6,206 bases of DNA from Gemmatimonadota bacterium. Its GTDB lineage: Bacteria > Latescibacterota > UBA2968 > UBA8231. Both the position numbers and the translations under genes were made by a program. The notes under the pieces are model-generated. The model searched no databases. It saw only the letters and a program-made list of their open reading frames with translations, and was not told the DNA's origin. This document shows positions 1 through 5,587 of the stretch, piece after piece. The stretch spans positions 1 through 6,206 of the forward strand of contig VXZF01000308.1 in the NCBI GenBank assembly GCA_009845645.1, written 5' to 3'. The stretch's first letter is position 1. Every line of letters begins with the position of its first letter.

Positions 1-1430
1 AAAAAGACCGCAAAGAACCGCCAGAAGAAACGGGCGAGTGCGCCGGGTGGGACCAGTCGCTGCGGTCCGCCCTTTTCCACGCGCCCCCGCAATACGCGCT
101 CTGGTTGGCCGTAGGTGCGGATGAGGTTTTGCAAGAAGACGCGGTGGGCGTAGCCGGGCTGGTTGATGATGCCGTCTTGGAAGGGCGACGCGCTGGCCAA
201 GACGAATAGCTGCCCCTGCCAAGGATCGTCCGGCTTGAGCAGGACCAGCAAATTTTGTTTGGGCACGGTCAGGCCGCCGGTTAAGTCGGCGTCGGTAAAA
301 GGACCCGTGGGCAGGGGCAGGACGCGGGGGCTTTCGGTGGTGGTGCCGACGATTTCCGCGTGGAAGCCCTTGGCTTGGACGGCCCGTGGATCGACTTCGA
401 GCGCGCTAGCAGCGACGAAATTAAGCCCGCCGCGACCTGGCGCGGCAAAGCTCTTCATATTGTAAAAAGCGGGCAGCACCCGGAGGTGAAAGGGCGCGAC
501 GATTTCGCCCATGTCGAGGATGACCGGCCCGGTGTTTTTATCGACGAGCAGGTCCGGCACCGGTCGGAGGCCAAAGGGCTGGAGCAGTTGTCCCCAAGCA
601 GGCGGCGCGTGGTGTACCCAATAGGAAACTGCGTCCTCCTGTGGGGAGTAGCCGATCTGGTAGGTGCTGCCGGCGAGAATTGCACTGCGGCCGGATTCTA
701 GGAAGGCAAGCAACTGCCGCACGTGCTCGGGCGTGGCGACTTCGGGCTGGATCCAGAACAGCACGTCGATTTCTGGGGGGATGGTGGGATTGCTATTGAG
801 GTCTAGTTCGACGACTGGCCCGGCCTCGTTGAGAAAGGCCGCCAAAAGCTGGAAGGGCGGCGGTGCCGAGACGCCAAAGGTTGGTTGCGGCGGCGCTCGT
901 CCGGCCTGTAGTTGGGCTATGACGTACTCTTCTAGATAAGGTAGATGCTCTGGCTCGATGCTTTGGACGAGCACTTCGGGTGCGTTGGCGCGCGCTATTA
1001 CCAGCGAGGACCAGATTTTTTGCTCGGAATGCTCGTCGTGCAATACCCGCCGCACGCTGAAGGAGGAGGCCTTTTTGCTAGCTGCATAACCGATGCCAGC
1101 GCGTCCGCTTTGGTCTGGGTCGATGACTCGATAGTCGATGCGGTTGGGCGCTTGGTCGCGCAGAGCTGACAGGAGTCGGCGGACTTGGGGCTCGAGTTCT
1201 TTGAGGTGCGCCGGCATGTTTTCGCGGGCGGTGGCAAAGTAGGTAATGGAGAGCGGAGTTTCTAAGGAGCGGAGGTAGCGCTCGGTCGCCGGCGCGAGCG
1301 TGGCGATGTCGTCCCCCGCTAGGTCTAGGGTCCAACTTCCCGTCAGGTTCAGGAGGCGGCTGGCGTACGCGACGATGCCCAACAGGAGCGCGAAAGCCAG
1401 CGCAATTTGGAGCAAGAAGTGCCGCTTCAA
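1..1430 (-). CDS. GldG-like ABC transporter auxiliary protein (ABC_transp_aux type), partial at 3' end
   Basis: An open frame of 476 codons runs without a stop to the window edge, so the C-terminus is missing. It has one N-terminal membrane segment (about residues 5-23) and then a long, presumably periplasmic region. Residues 57-107 (ETPLSITYFATA..., ending near VIDPDQ) and 221-255 (IDVLFWIQPE..., then a Leu-rich helix and SGRSAILAG) match the pattern of GldG / PF09822 proteins, which partner GldF-type permeases. The visible end (ALARFFWRFFAVF) looks like the start of the final membrane helix, as expected for the family. The start is TTG at 1430-1428, inside the ATTGA overlap with the permease stop. 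The first in-frame ATG is codon 72, which would remove the membrane anchor and conserved strand, so TTG is preferred. No clear Shine-Dalgarno site precedes it; translational coupling is likely. The family role in organising the transporter is known only loosely, and the substrate is unknown. Confidence 0.85.
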   Translation of the reverse strand, partial: MKRHFLLQIALAFALLLGIVAYASRLLNLTGSWTLDLAGDDIATLAPATERYLRSLETPLSITYFATARENMPAHLKELEPQVRRLLSALRDQAPNRIDYRVIDPDQSGRAGIGYAASKKASSFSVRRVLHDEHSEQKIWSSLVIARANAPEVLVQSIEPEHLPYLEEYVIAQLQAGRAPPQPTFGVSAPPPFQLLAAFLNEAGPVVELDLNSNPTIPPEIDVLFWIQPEVATPEHVRQLLAFLESGRSAILAGSTYQIGYSPQEDAVSYWVHHAPPAWGQLLQPFGLRPVPDLLVDKNTGPVILDMGEIVAPFHLRVLPAFYNMKSFAAPGRGGLNFVAASALEVDPRAVQAKGFHAEIVGTTTESPRVLPLPTGPFTDADLTGGLTVPKQNLLVLLKPDDPWQGQLFVLASASPFQDGIINQPGYAHRVFLQNLIRTYGQPERVLRGRVEKGGPQRLVPPGALARFFWRFFAVF

Positions 1431-2194
1431 TACTTGGATCTCTGGAGGCTGAGATAGTTCATGGAGACGAAAAAGCCGCTCATCAAGGCGAAGTACAGCA
1501 GGTCGGCGAGGGCGATTACGCCGTGGCCAAAAGCCTCGTAGTGAGGCAGGACCGATATGGTTTCGTACAGCCACGTGCCCGGCTGATAGGCTGGCGCGAG
1601 TCCGTCGAGGACCTCTACTACTTTTTCGTGACCGCTGAGCACGAAGAAGAAGCCGAAGAGCGCGGCGAGCACAAAAGCCACGATCTGGTCGCGGGTCAGA
1701 CCGGAGGCAAACAGGCCGAAGGACAGGAAGAAAGCACCCAACAGCAACGCGCCGAGATAGCTGGCGCAGATGCGTCCGAGATCGGGGTCGCCGAGGAAGA
1801 GGAGCATTAGCACGATGGGCAGGCTACCGGCGAGGACGATGGCGTAGAAGCACAGGGCCGCGAGATACTTGCCTAGCACGACCTGCAAGGAGTGCAGTGG
1901 CAGGGTCATCAGCAGCTCAAAGGTGTGCTGGGCATGTTCTTCGGCCCAGGCCCGCATGGTAATGGCTGGGACGAAGGGGATCAGCAGGAAGGGCAGGGCG
2001 GTGAAGTACGGCCCCATATCTACTACTCCGTCGAGAAAAAAGGAGTTCATAAAGGTGGTGCAAGACAGCACCAAGAAGACCGCGGCGTACGCATAGGCTA
2101 TGGGCGAGTCAAAGTACGACTCTAGCTCGCGGTCGAAGACAATGCGCGCGCCGCGCAGGCACTCGGCAGCAGACAGGCGTTGCGCGTCAGACAT
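1427..2194 (-). CDS. ABC-2 type transporter permease, GldF/NosY-like
   Basis: A 255-residue integral membrane protein with about six hydrophobic segments (near residues 31-50, 62-80, 108-134, 143-163, 169-187 and 226-247). This is the size and layout of GldF/NosY-type ABC-2 permeases. Supporting motifs are SPIAY at 30-34, the RAWAEEH...TFELLMTLP stretch at 81-99 (the conserved cytoplasmic element after the second helix), LGKYLAAL at 107-114 and SGLTRDQIVAF at 164-174. It should form the membrane channel with the ATPase encoded just upstream. Its ATG overlaps the ATPase stop by 8 nt (ATGTCTGA) and its own TGA overlaps the next gene's TTG, so all three are probably coupled. I see no Shine-Dalgarno site of its own. 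The substrate cannot be read from sequence; gliding or secretion (GldF), copper/sulfur-related transport (NosY) and general envelope export are all possible. Confidence 0.88.
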   Translation of the reverse strand: MSDAQRLSAAECLRGARIVFDRELESYFDSPIAYAYAAVFLVLSCTTFMNSFFLDGVVDMGPYFTALPFLLIPFVPAITMRAWAEEHAQHTFELLMTLPLHSLQVVLGKYLAALCFYAIVLAGSLPIVLMLLFLGDPDLGRICASYLGALLLGAFFLSFGLFASGLTRDQIVAFVLAALFGFFFVLSGHEKVVEVLDGLAPAYQPGTWLYETISVLPHYEAFGHGVIALADLLYFALMSGFFVSMNYLSLQRSKY

Positions 2195-2924
2195 GGGCAG
2201 GGGTTGTGGTGCGGACTAGGTGGGCGAAGACCGCTTCGAGGCCGGCCCCGGGGATGTCGGCGTCTGCGGCCAACTGTTCGACGCGGCCATCGCCGAGCAA
2301 GCGCCCTTGGTGGATGATCAACACGCGGTCGGCAATGGCTTCGACGTCGCCGATGATGTGGGTGCTAAAGAGGATCGCCCGGTCTGGGCTGAGCGCGCGC
2401 AAGGTGTCGCGGAAGGCCAGTACCTGCAAGGGGTCGAAGCCGTGCGTTGGCTCGTCGAGGAGTAAGACTGGCGGATCGTGGACCATGGCGGTCGCTAGGC
2501 CGATGCGCTGGCGGAACCCGGTGGAGCACTCCTTGACGCGCTGGGTGAGCACGTCTTCGATCCCACAGAGTTCGACCGCGCGCGCTAGGCCCTGCTGCAA
2601 GGCGTCGCCTTTGAGTCCGCGAGCTCGGGCGATGAAGCGGAGGAATTTATCGACGCGCATTTCTTGGTAGAGCGGGGTGTCGCCCGATAAGTAGCCAATG
2701 CGGCGGCGCACGGCGAGCGGATGTTCCACCACGTCGAGTCCGTCGACGGAGATGGTGCCGGCCGTGGGGTGGATAAAGGTGGAGAGCATCTTGAGCATGG
2801 TGCTCTTGCCGGCACCATTGGGGCCGACGAAGCCGACGATCTCGCCTTGGTCAACGGCAAAGCTGACCTCGTCAACTGCGGTTAAAAAGCCATAGCGTCG
2901 GGTGACGGACTCTACTCGAATCAT
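2187..2924 (-). CDS. ABC transporter ATP-binding protein, GldA/NosF-like
   Basis: A 245-residue nucleotide-binding subunit that energises the adjacent permease at the inner face of the membrane. Walker A is GPNGAGKST (34-42), Walker B VLLLDEPT (153-160) and the H-loop His is in STHI (His189). The signature loop is the degenerate STGFRQR (134-140) where canonical proteins have LSGGQ; GldA-type ATPases show similar S-x-G-[YF]-RQR forms. The D-loop reads GFDP rather than GLDP. The Q-loop region is IGYLSGDTPLY (76-86), without Gln, a form that also occurs in NatA-like ATPases. The start is firm: an in-frame stop, that of the lipoprotein gene, lies 12 nt upstream. The nearest purine run (AAGGA, 2945-2941) is 16 nt from the ATG, too far for a good ribosome site, so expression probably depends on the upstream gene. 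The closest family (GldA, NosF or NatA-like) is not settled. Confidence 0.93.
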   Translation of the reverse strand: MIRVESVTRRYGFLTAVDEVSFAVDQGEIVGFVGPNGAGKSTMLKMLSTFIHPTAGTISVDGLDVVEHPLAVRRRIGYLSGDTPLYQEMRVDKFLRFIARARGLKGDALQQGLARAVELCGIEDVLTQRVKECSTGFRQRIGLATAMVHDPPVLLLDEPTHGFDPLQVLAFRDTLRALSPDRAILFSTHIIGDVEAIADRVLIIHQGRLLGDGRVEQLAADADIPGAGLEAVFAHLVRTTTPAHV

Positions 2925-2936
2925 GTGCGAGTGCCG

Positions 2937-3344
2937 CTATTCCTTGAATACGCCGCAGCGGAGCATGGAAGCACCGAAGTAGGGATTGGCGATTTGGGGC
3001 TGGTCCTTCTGCACCCAATGGGCCCCTTTGTCGCCGTCGGCCATTGGGCAATACGCCAAGACGTAGCCCTCGGGGATTTGGCCCTTCCGCACTTCCTCGG
3101 ACAGCGGCTTGAACGCAACGCGCACCGCAGTAATATCGGCACCGCTTGCGGCTTTTTCCGCTAAGGGCTTGAGCGTTGGGCTGGCGCTTTGCACCAAGTC
3201 TTGCAGTGCTTGTCGCGCTTGGTCTAGATCGTCGGCGGCCAAGGCTTCTTGGGCTGCGACGTAGTGGAGTAGTGCCGGAGGAGCTTGGTCGGACGAACCA
3301 CAGGCCGCGATTGCGATGAGAAACAGAAAGGATAGATAGCGCAT
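2937..3344 (-). CDS. small lipoprotein with a DUF3347-type, possibly metal-binding domain
   Basis: A 135-residue protein with an N-terminal Arg, a hydrophobic core (residues 4-14) and lipobox I-A-A-C at 12-15. It should be cleaved and lipidated at Cys15 and anchored outside the inner membrane. Residues 27-88 are helical (ALLHYVAAQEALAADDLDQA..., then ITAVRVAFKPLSEEV). The C-terminus has the distinctive YCPMADGDKGAHW (98-110) and NPYFGASMLRCG (120-131). These match my recollection of DUF3347 (PF11827), also seen at the C-terminus of some CusB-like efflux adaptors. Cys99, Met101, Met127 and Cys130 could form a soft-metal (copper) site; that is inference. The start is chosen by AGGAGG at 3358-3353, 8 nt upstream of the ATG. 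A longer in-frame reading back to 3485 would bury the signal peptide and is rejected. It is the first gene of the ABC operon. Confidence 0.85.
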   Translation of the reverse strand: MRYLSFLFLIAIAACGSSDQAPPALLHYVAAQEALAADDLDQARQALQDLVQSASPTLKPLAEKAASGADITAVRVAFKPLSEEVRKGQIPEGYVLAYCPMADGDKGAHWVQKDQPQIANPYFGASMLRCGVFKE

Positions 3345-3352
3345 TGGGAATT

Positions 3353-3358
3353 CCTCCT
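3353..3358 (-). promoter_or_regulatory. Strong ribosome binding site for the lipoprotein gene
   Basis: AGGAGG on the minus strand, separated by 8 nt from the ATG at 3344-3342. It decides the start of the lipoprotein in favour of the short form with a signal peptide. Confidence 0.85.
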
Positions 3359-3433
3359 CGCGAAAAAGGGTTATCAAAAATTGCGTTGAACCTGTATTTC
3401 GCGCAATCGGCACCGATGGATTCTCCGCGTCAA

Positions 3434-3455
3434 GGTCGGGCGCGCATTGGTCGGG
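3434..3455. repeat. Pair of GGTCGGG direct repeats in the divergent region
   Basis: The heptamer GGTCGGG occurs at 3434-3440 and 3449-3455, starts 15 bp apart. It could be part of an operator, but two 7-bp copies in GC-rich DNA may be chance. No flanking sequence is conserved beyond the heptamer. Confidence 0.3.
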
Positions 3456-3475
3456 AATCGTATATTTTTTTGCAT

Positions 3476-3482
3476 AAAGGAG
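3476..3482 (+). promoter_or_regulatory. Ribosome binding site for the GTG-started TrpD-like gene
   Basis: AAAGGAG with an 8-nt spacer before GTG at 3491. It fixes the start; an upstream in-frame ATG at 3344 overlaps the divergent gene's start codon and has no comparable site. Confidence 0.8.
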
Positions 3483-3490
3483 CAAAGATC

Positions 3491-4945
3491 GTGTCTGAAG
3501 CCGACCCCTATCCCGGTCCCAACGAGGAAGTACTCGAGGCGCAAGCTCGCGTCTGTACCGGGCCGCACCAGAGCCGTCCGCTGGGCAAAAAAGAGGGCGA
3601 CCCAGATCCTAAGCAGATTCTTGAACTGATTTTCGCCTCGCTCAAGGGGGACTTACCTCGCGCAGAGCAGGTTTCCCCAGCCCAGATGGGCGCGTTTTTC
3701 GCGGCGATGTCCATTCGCCGTACCTTCGGCGCGCAGACCGGTTGGAGCGCGGCAGAGGTTGAGGCGTTTGACCGCCATGGGGATGCGCTCGGTAAGATGC
3801 CCGAGGATTTGCGCTTTCTGATAGGGATGGCACCGGATTTTGTCGGTAGCGACGCGGGCGAAACGCGGGTGGTTGAAGCACTGCGTCCGATTTTGCAGGG
3901 CGGACATTTGTGCTACGAGGAAGTTCGCGGTGCGCTCGAGACTATGCTAGCGGGCGCAGTGCGCCCTTCGCTGATGGCCGCGTTCTTGATCGGTCAGCGG
4001 ATGAACATCGAAAATGAGGAAGAAGTGAGCGCTCATCTCGACGCCGTACGCCGCCCAGAAGAAGCGCTGCGGGTCCAAGTCGATTCGCTGCTGCATTTTG
4101 GCCAGCCTTTTGACGGCGCAGCGCGCTATTTTCGCCCGACGCTTTTCGTCGCTGCTGTGCGCGCGGCCTTGGGCCGGGCTACCGTGCTGCACGGCGTCGC
4201 CGAGATGCCGCCCAAGCGCGGAGTTACCGAGGAAGGGGTGCTAGCGGCCTTGGGCGCGCGGGTTGATCTGTCGCTGGCGGAGGCAGCCCGTTGCATCGAA
4301 GATCTGGCCATTGGGTTCGCGTATGTGAGCCAGCGCGAGTACGCTCCCCGCGCGTACGCGTTACGCCATTTGCGCACCCACATCGCCAAGCGCCCGCCCT
4401 GGGCTACTACCGAGAAGGCGCAGCAGTTGTTTGCTGGCACGGCTTGGAACGGCATGATCGCGGGCTTTTACCACACCGGCTACGAGGACAAGCTATTGGG
4501 GTTGATGGAGGCGCGCGGGTTGGACGCGGGGCTGGTGATCAAGGGCGAGGAGGGGAGCAGCCATTACGGCTTGCGATTGGGAAAGCCTTCGGACGCTCGG
4601 CGCAAGGCCATCAATTACGTGCAGGGATTCCGACGCGTCGGTGGTGTACTGACGACGGTTGCCTGCGACGTGGACCCGGAGGAGTACGGCTTTCGCTACG
4701 AGCAAAGCCCGCGTCCTGCGGAAGTGAGTGCGCGGGCTTTTGCCGCGATGGGACTGGCGGCACTCAAGGGCGAACGGGGGCCTGTTTACGACCGCATAGT
4801 ACTCAACGCCGGCCTGACCGACTACTATCTGGGTCTAAGTGCGAGTGCGGAAGCGGGGTTGGCCGAAGCGCGGGAGGCGATGGATAGCGGCGAGGCACTG
4901 GCGCATCTGGAGCGCTACATCAGCCGGTCGCAGGCGGCCAGATAG
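3491..4945 (+). CDS. Anthranilate phosphoribosyltransferase-like protein (glycosyltransferase family 3 fold), divergent motifs
   Basis: A 484-residue protein, longer than TrpD (about 340). Residues 126-190 match the TrpD N-terminal helical domain (EALRPILQGG, EEVRGALETMLAGAVRPSLM, AAFLIGQRMN). The rest follows the nucleoside phosphorylase-like domain to a typical C-terminus (VLNAGLTDYYLG 437-448, MDSGEALAHLERYI 464-477). The catalytic motifs differ: the PRPP-loop GTGGD is GQPFD (204-208), KHGN.xSS is LHGVAEMPP (233-241), and the Mg-binding HG..GLDE is KGEEGSS (351-357). The motifs GxPxDG, KRPPWAT (300-306) and KGxEGS resemble an anthranilate phosphoribosyltransferase family protein of cyanobacteria whose reaction I do not know. 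Residues 38-115 hold a second helical segment (ILELIFASLKGD, QMGAFFAAMSIRR) that may repeat the N-terminal domain. No trp genes are nearby, so trpD is not assigned. The GTG start is supported by AAAGGAG 8 nt upstream and removes an unlikely 49-residue extension. The final 26 bp overlap the Nudix gene. Confidence 0.85.
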   Translation: MSEADPYPGPNEEVLEAQARVCTGPHQSRPLGKKEGDPDPKQILELIFASLKGDLPRAEQVSPAQMGAFFAAMSIRRTFGAQTGWSAAEVEAFDRHGDALGKMPEDLRFLIGMAPDFVGSDAGETRVVEALRPILQGGHLCYEEVRGALETMLAGAVRPSLMAAFLIGQRMNIENEEEVSAHLDAVRRPEEALRVQVDSLLHFGQPFDGAARYFRPTLFVAAVRAALGRATVLHGVAEMPPKRGVTEEGVLAALGARVDLSLAEAARCIEDLAIGFAYVSQREYAPRAYALRHLRTHIAKRPPWATTEKAQQLFAGTAWNGMIAGFYHTGYEDKLLGLMEARGLDAGLVIKGEEGSSHYGLRLGKPSDARRKAINYVQGFRRVGGVLTTVACDVDPEEYGFRYEQSPRPAEVSARAFAAMGLAALKGERGPVYDRIVLNAGLTDYYLGLSASAEAGLAEAREAMDSGEALAHLERYISRSQAAR

Positions 4946-5579
4946 TCGCGTCGATCTGCCCGGTATCCAAATAGACGCGGATTGTGCTAGCCGAGCGGCG
5001 GATGGCGTCCATGATCGGCTCGGAATAGGCGGCGAAGGCTGCGGGCGCAATTTCCCGTGGCCTCGTTTCGTTTGGTGATTCCCTGTAGCGGGCTTGGCCT
5101 TGGATTGACGCGACTCGTCCGCAGACTAAGGCGGCGAAATCATCGAGCCCGACTTCGATAAAGGCTCCTACTTCTTCGTTGAATACGGTTTCTCCCAGCA
5201 AGATAGGCCGCGTGCAGAGATAGAAAAACTGCATAGCGGAGCGCCCTGTGTCTTGGAGCGGTTGCTGTCCTAGGAAGACCAACTCGGCGGGTGTTAGTGC
5301 GATGCCGACCTCTTCGGCGAATTCGCGGTGCGCAGCTGCCGCAGGCGTTTCTCCGGCCCGGATGTGGCCGCCGGCTGGAGCGTCGAGGCTGCCGAGATAG
5401 GGGTCGCCGGGGCGCGAGCGGGTCTGCAATAGGGTGCGGGCGACGCCGGAGGACGTGCGCCAAGCCGCCCAGACGAAGACCAAGCCGACGCGGTCGCCGT
5501 CGCGGTAGGCGGCAGTACGTTCCTTGGCACCGATGGATTGTCCTTGGCCATTGAAAAGCGCGATAAGTTCGTCGGGCAT
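4920..5579 (-). CDS. Nudix hydrolase, YfcD / isopentenyl-diphosphate isomerase-like
   Basis: A 219-residue cytoplasmic protein with a perfect Nudix box at 71-93 (GHIRAGE, seven residues, REFAEEVGI), giving the Glu residues that bind the Mg-nucleoside or other diphosphate substrate. The layout before it (DELIALFNGQGQSIG near 3-17, an arginine-rich turn, LLQTRSRPGDPYLGSLDAPAG at 50-70) is that of the YfcD/IDI-like branch, in which an early strand reads D-x-V-N-x-x-x-x-V and the box follows PG.LD..AGG. The substrate cannot be told. About 55 residues after the usual domain (165-219) are not recognised. The ATG at 5579 lies 8 nt after the rhomboid stop; a longer in-frame reading would run into the rhomboid gene and is not preferred. 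No Shine-Dalgarno site is seen, which suggests coupling to the rhomboid gene. Its 3' end overlaps the TrpD-like gene tail to tail. Confidence 0.9.
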   Translation of the reverse strand: MPDELIALFNGQGQSIGAKERTAAYRDGDRVGLVFVWAAWRTSSGVARTLLQTRSRPGDPYLGSLDAPAGGHIRAGETPAAAAHREFAEEVGIALTPAELVFLGQQPLQDTGRSAMQFFYLCTRPILLGETVFNEEVGAFIEVGLDDFAALVCGRVASIQGQARYRESPNETRPREIAPAAFAAYSEPIMDAIRRSASTIRVYLDTGQIDATIWPPATG

Positions 5580-5587
5580 GAAGCAGG

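Larger units (their letters stand above)
3345..3490. promoter_or_regulatory. Divergent intergenic region between the ABC operon and the TrpD-like gene
   Basis: This 146-bp gap is the only non-coding stretch of any size in the window and must hold the 5' signals for both the leftward four-gene unit and the rightward TrpD-like gene. It contains an A/T-rich run (3461-3478), a short palindrome ATCGG-CA-CCGAT (3406-3417) and two copies of GGTCGGG. No convincing sigma-70 -35/-10 pair with proper spacing is visible in either direction: a TTGACG on the minus strand (3433-3428) has no recognisable -10 at 16-18 nt. The promoter role is inferred from gene arrangement only. Confidence 0.5.

Noticed and set aside
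163..1335. Several short open frames on both strands in the left 1.4 kb
   Set aside because: Their translations are low-complexity Arg/Ser/Pro-rich and match nothing. They are shadows of the continuous GldG-like minus-strand frame.
1427..2924. Naming the ABC genes gldA and gldF as gliding-motility genes
   Set aside because: Homologues of this type are widespread outside gliding bacteria, and no other gld genes are visible.
3405..3433. A sigma-70 promoter on the minus strand with TTGACG at 3433-3428
   Set aside because: At 16-18 nt spacing the -10 candidates (such as CCGATT) do not resemble TATAAT.
3345..3485. A 47-residue N-terminal extension of the lipoprotein (ATG at 3485)
   Set aside because: It would place the signal peptide and lipobox in the middle of the protein. 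The AGGAGG site at 3358-3353 points clearly to the ATG at 3344.
3344..3490. A 49-residue extension of the TrpD-like protein (ATG at 3344)
   Set aside because: It would overlap the divergent start codon and use up the whole intergenic region. AAAGGAG with an 8-nt spacer favours GTG at 3491.
4291..4887. A 198-codon plus-strand open frame within the TrpD-like gene
   Set aside because: The product is Arg/Gly-rich with no recognisable motifs, and it lies in another frame of a gene with clear family motifs.
3491..4945. Assignment as trpD in tryptophan biosynthesis
   Set aside because: The PRPP and Mg motifs are absent and no other trp genes are in the window.
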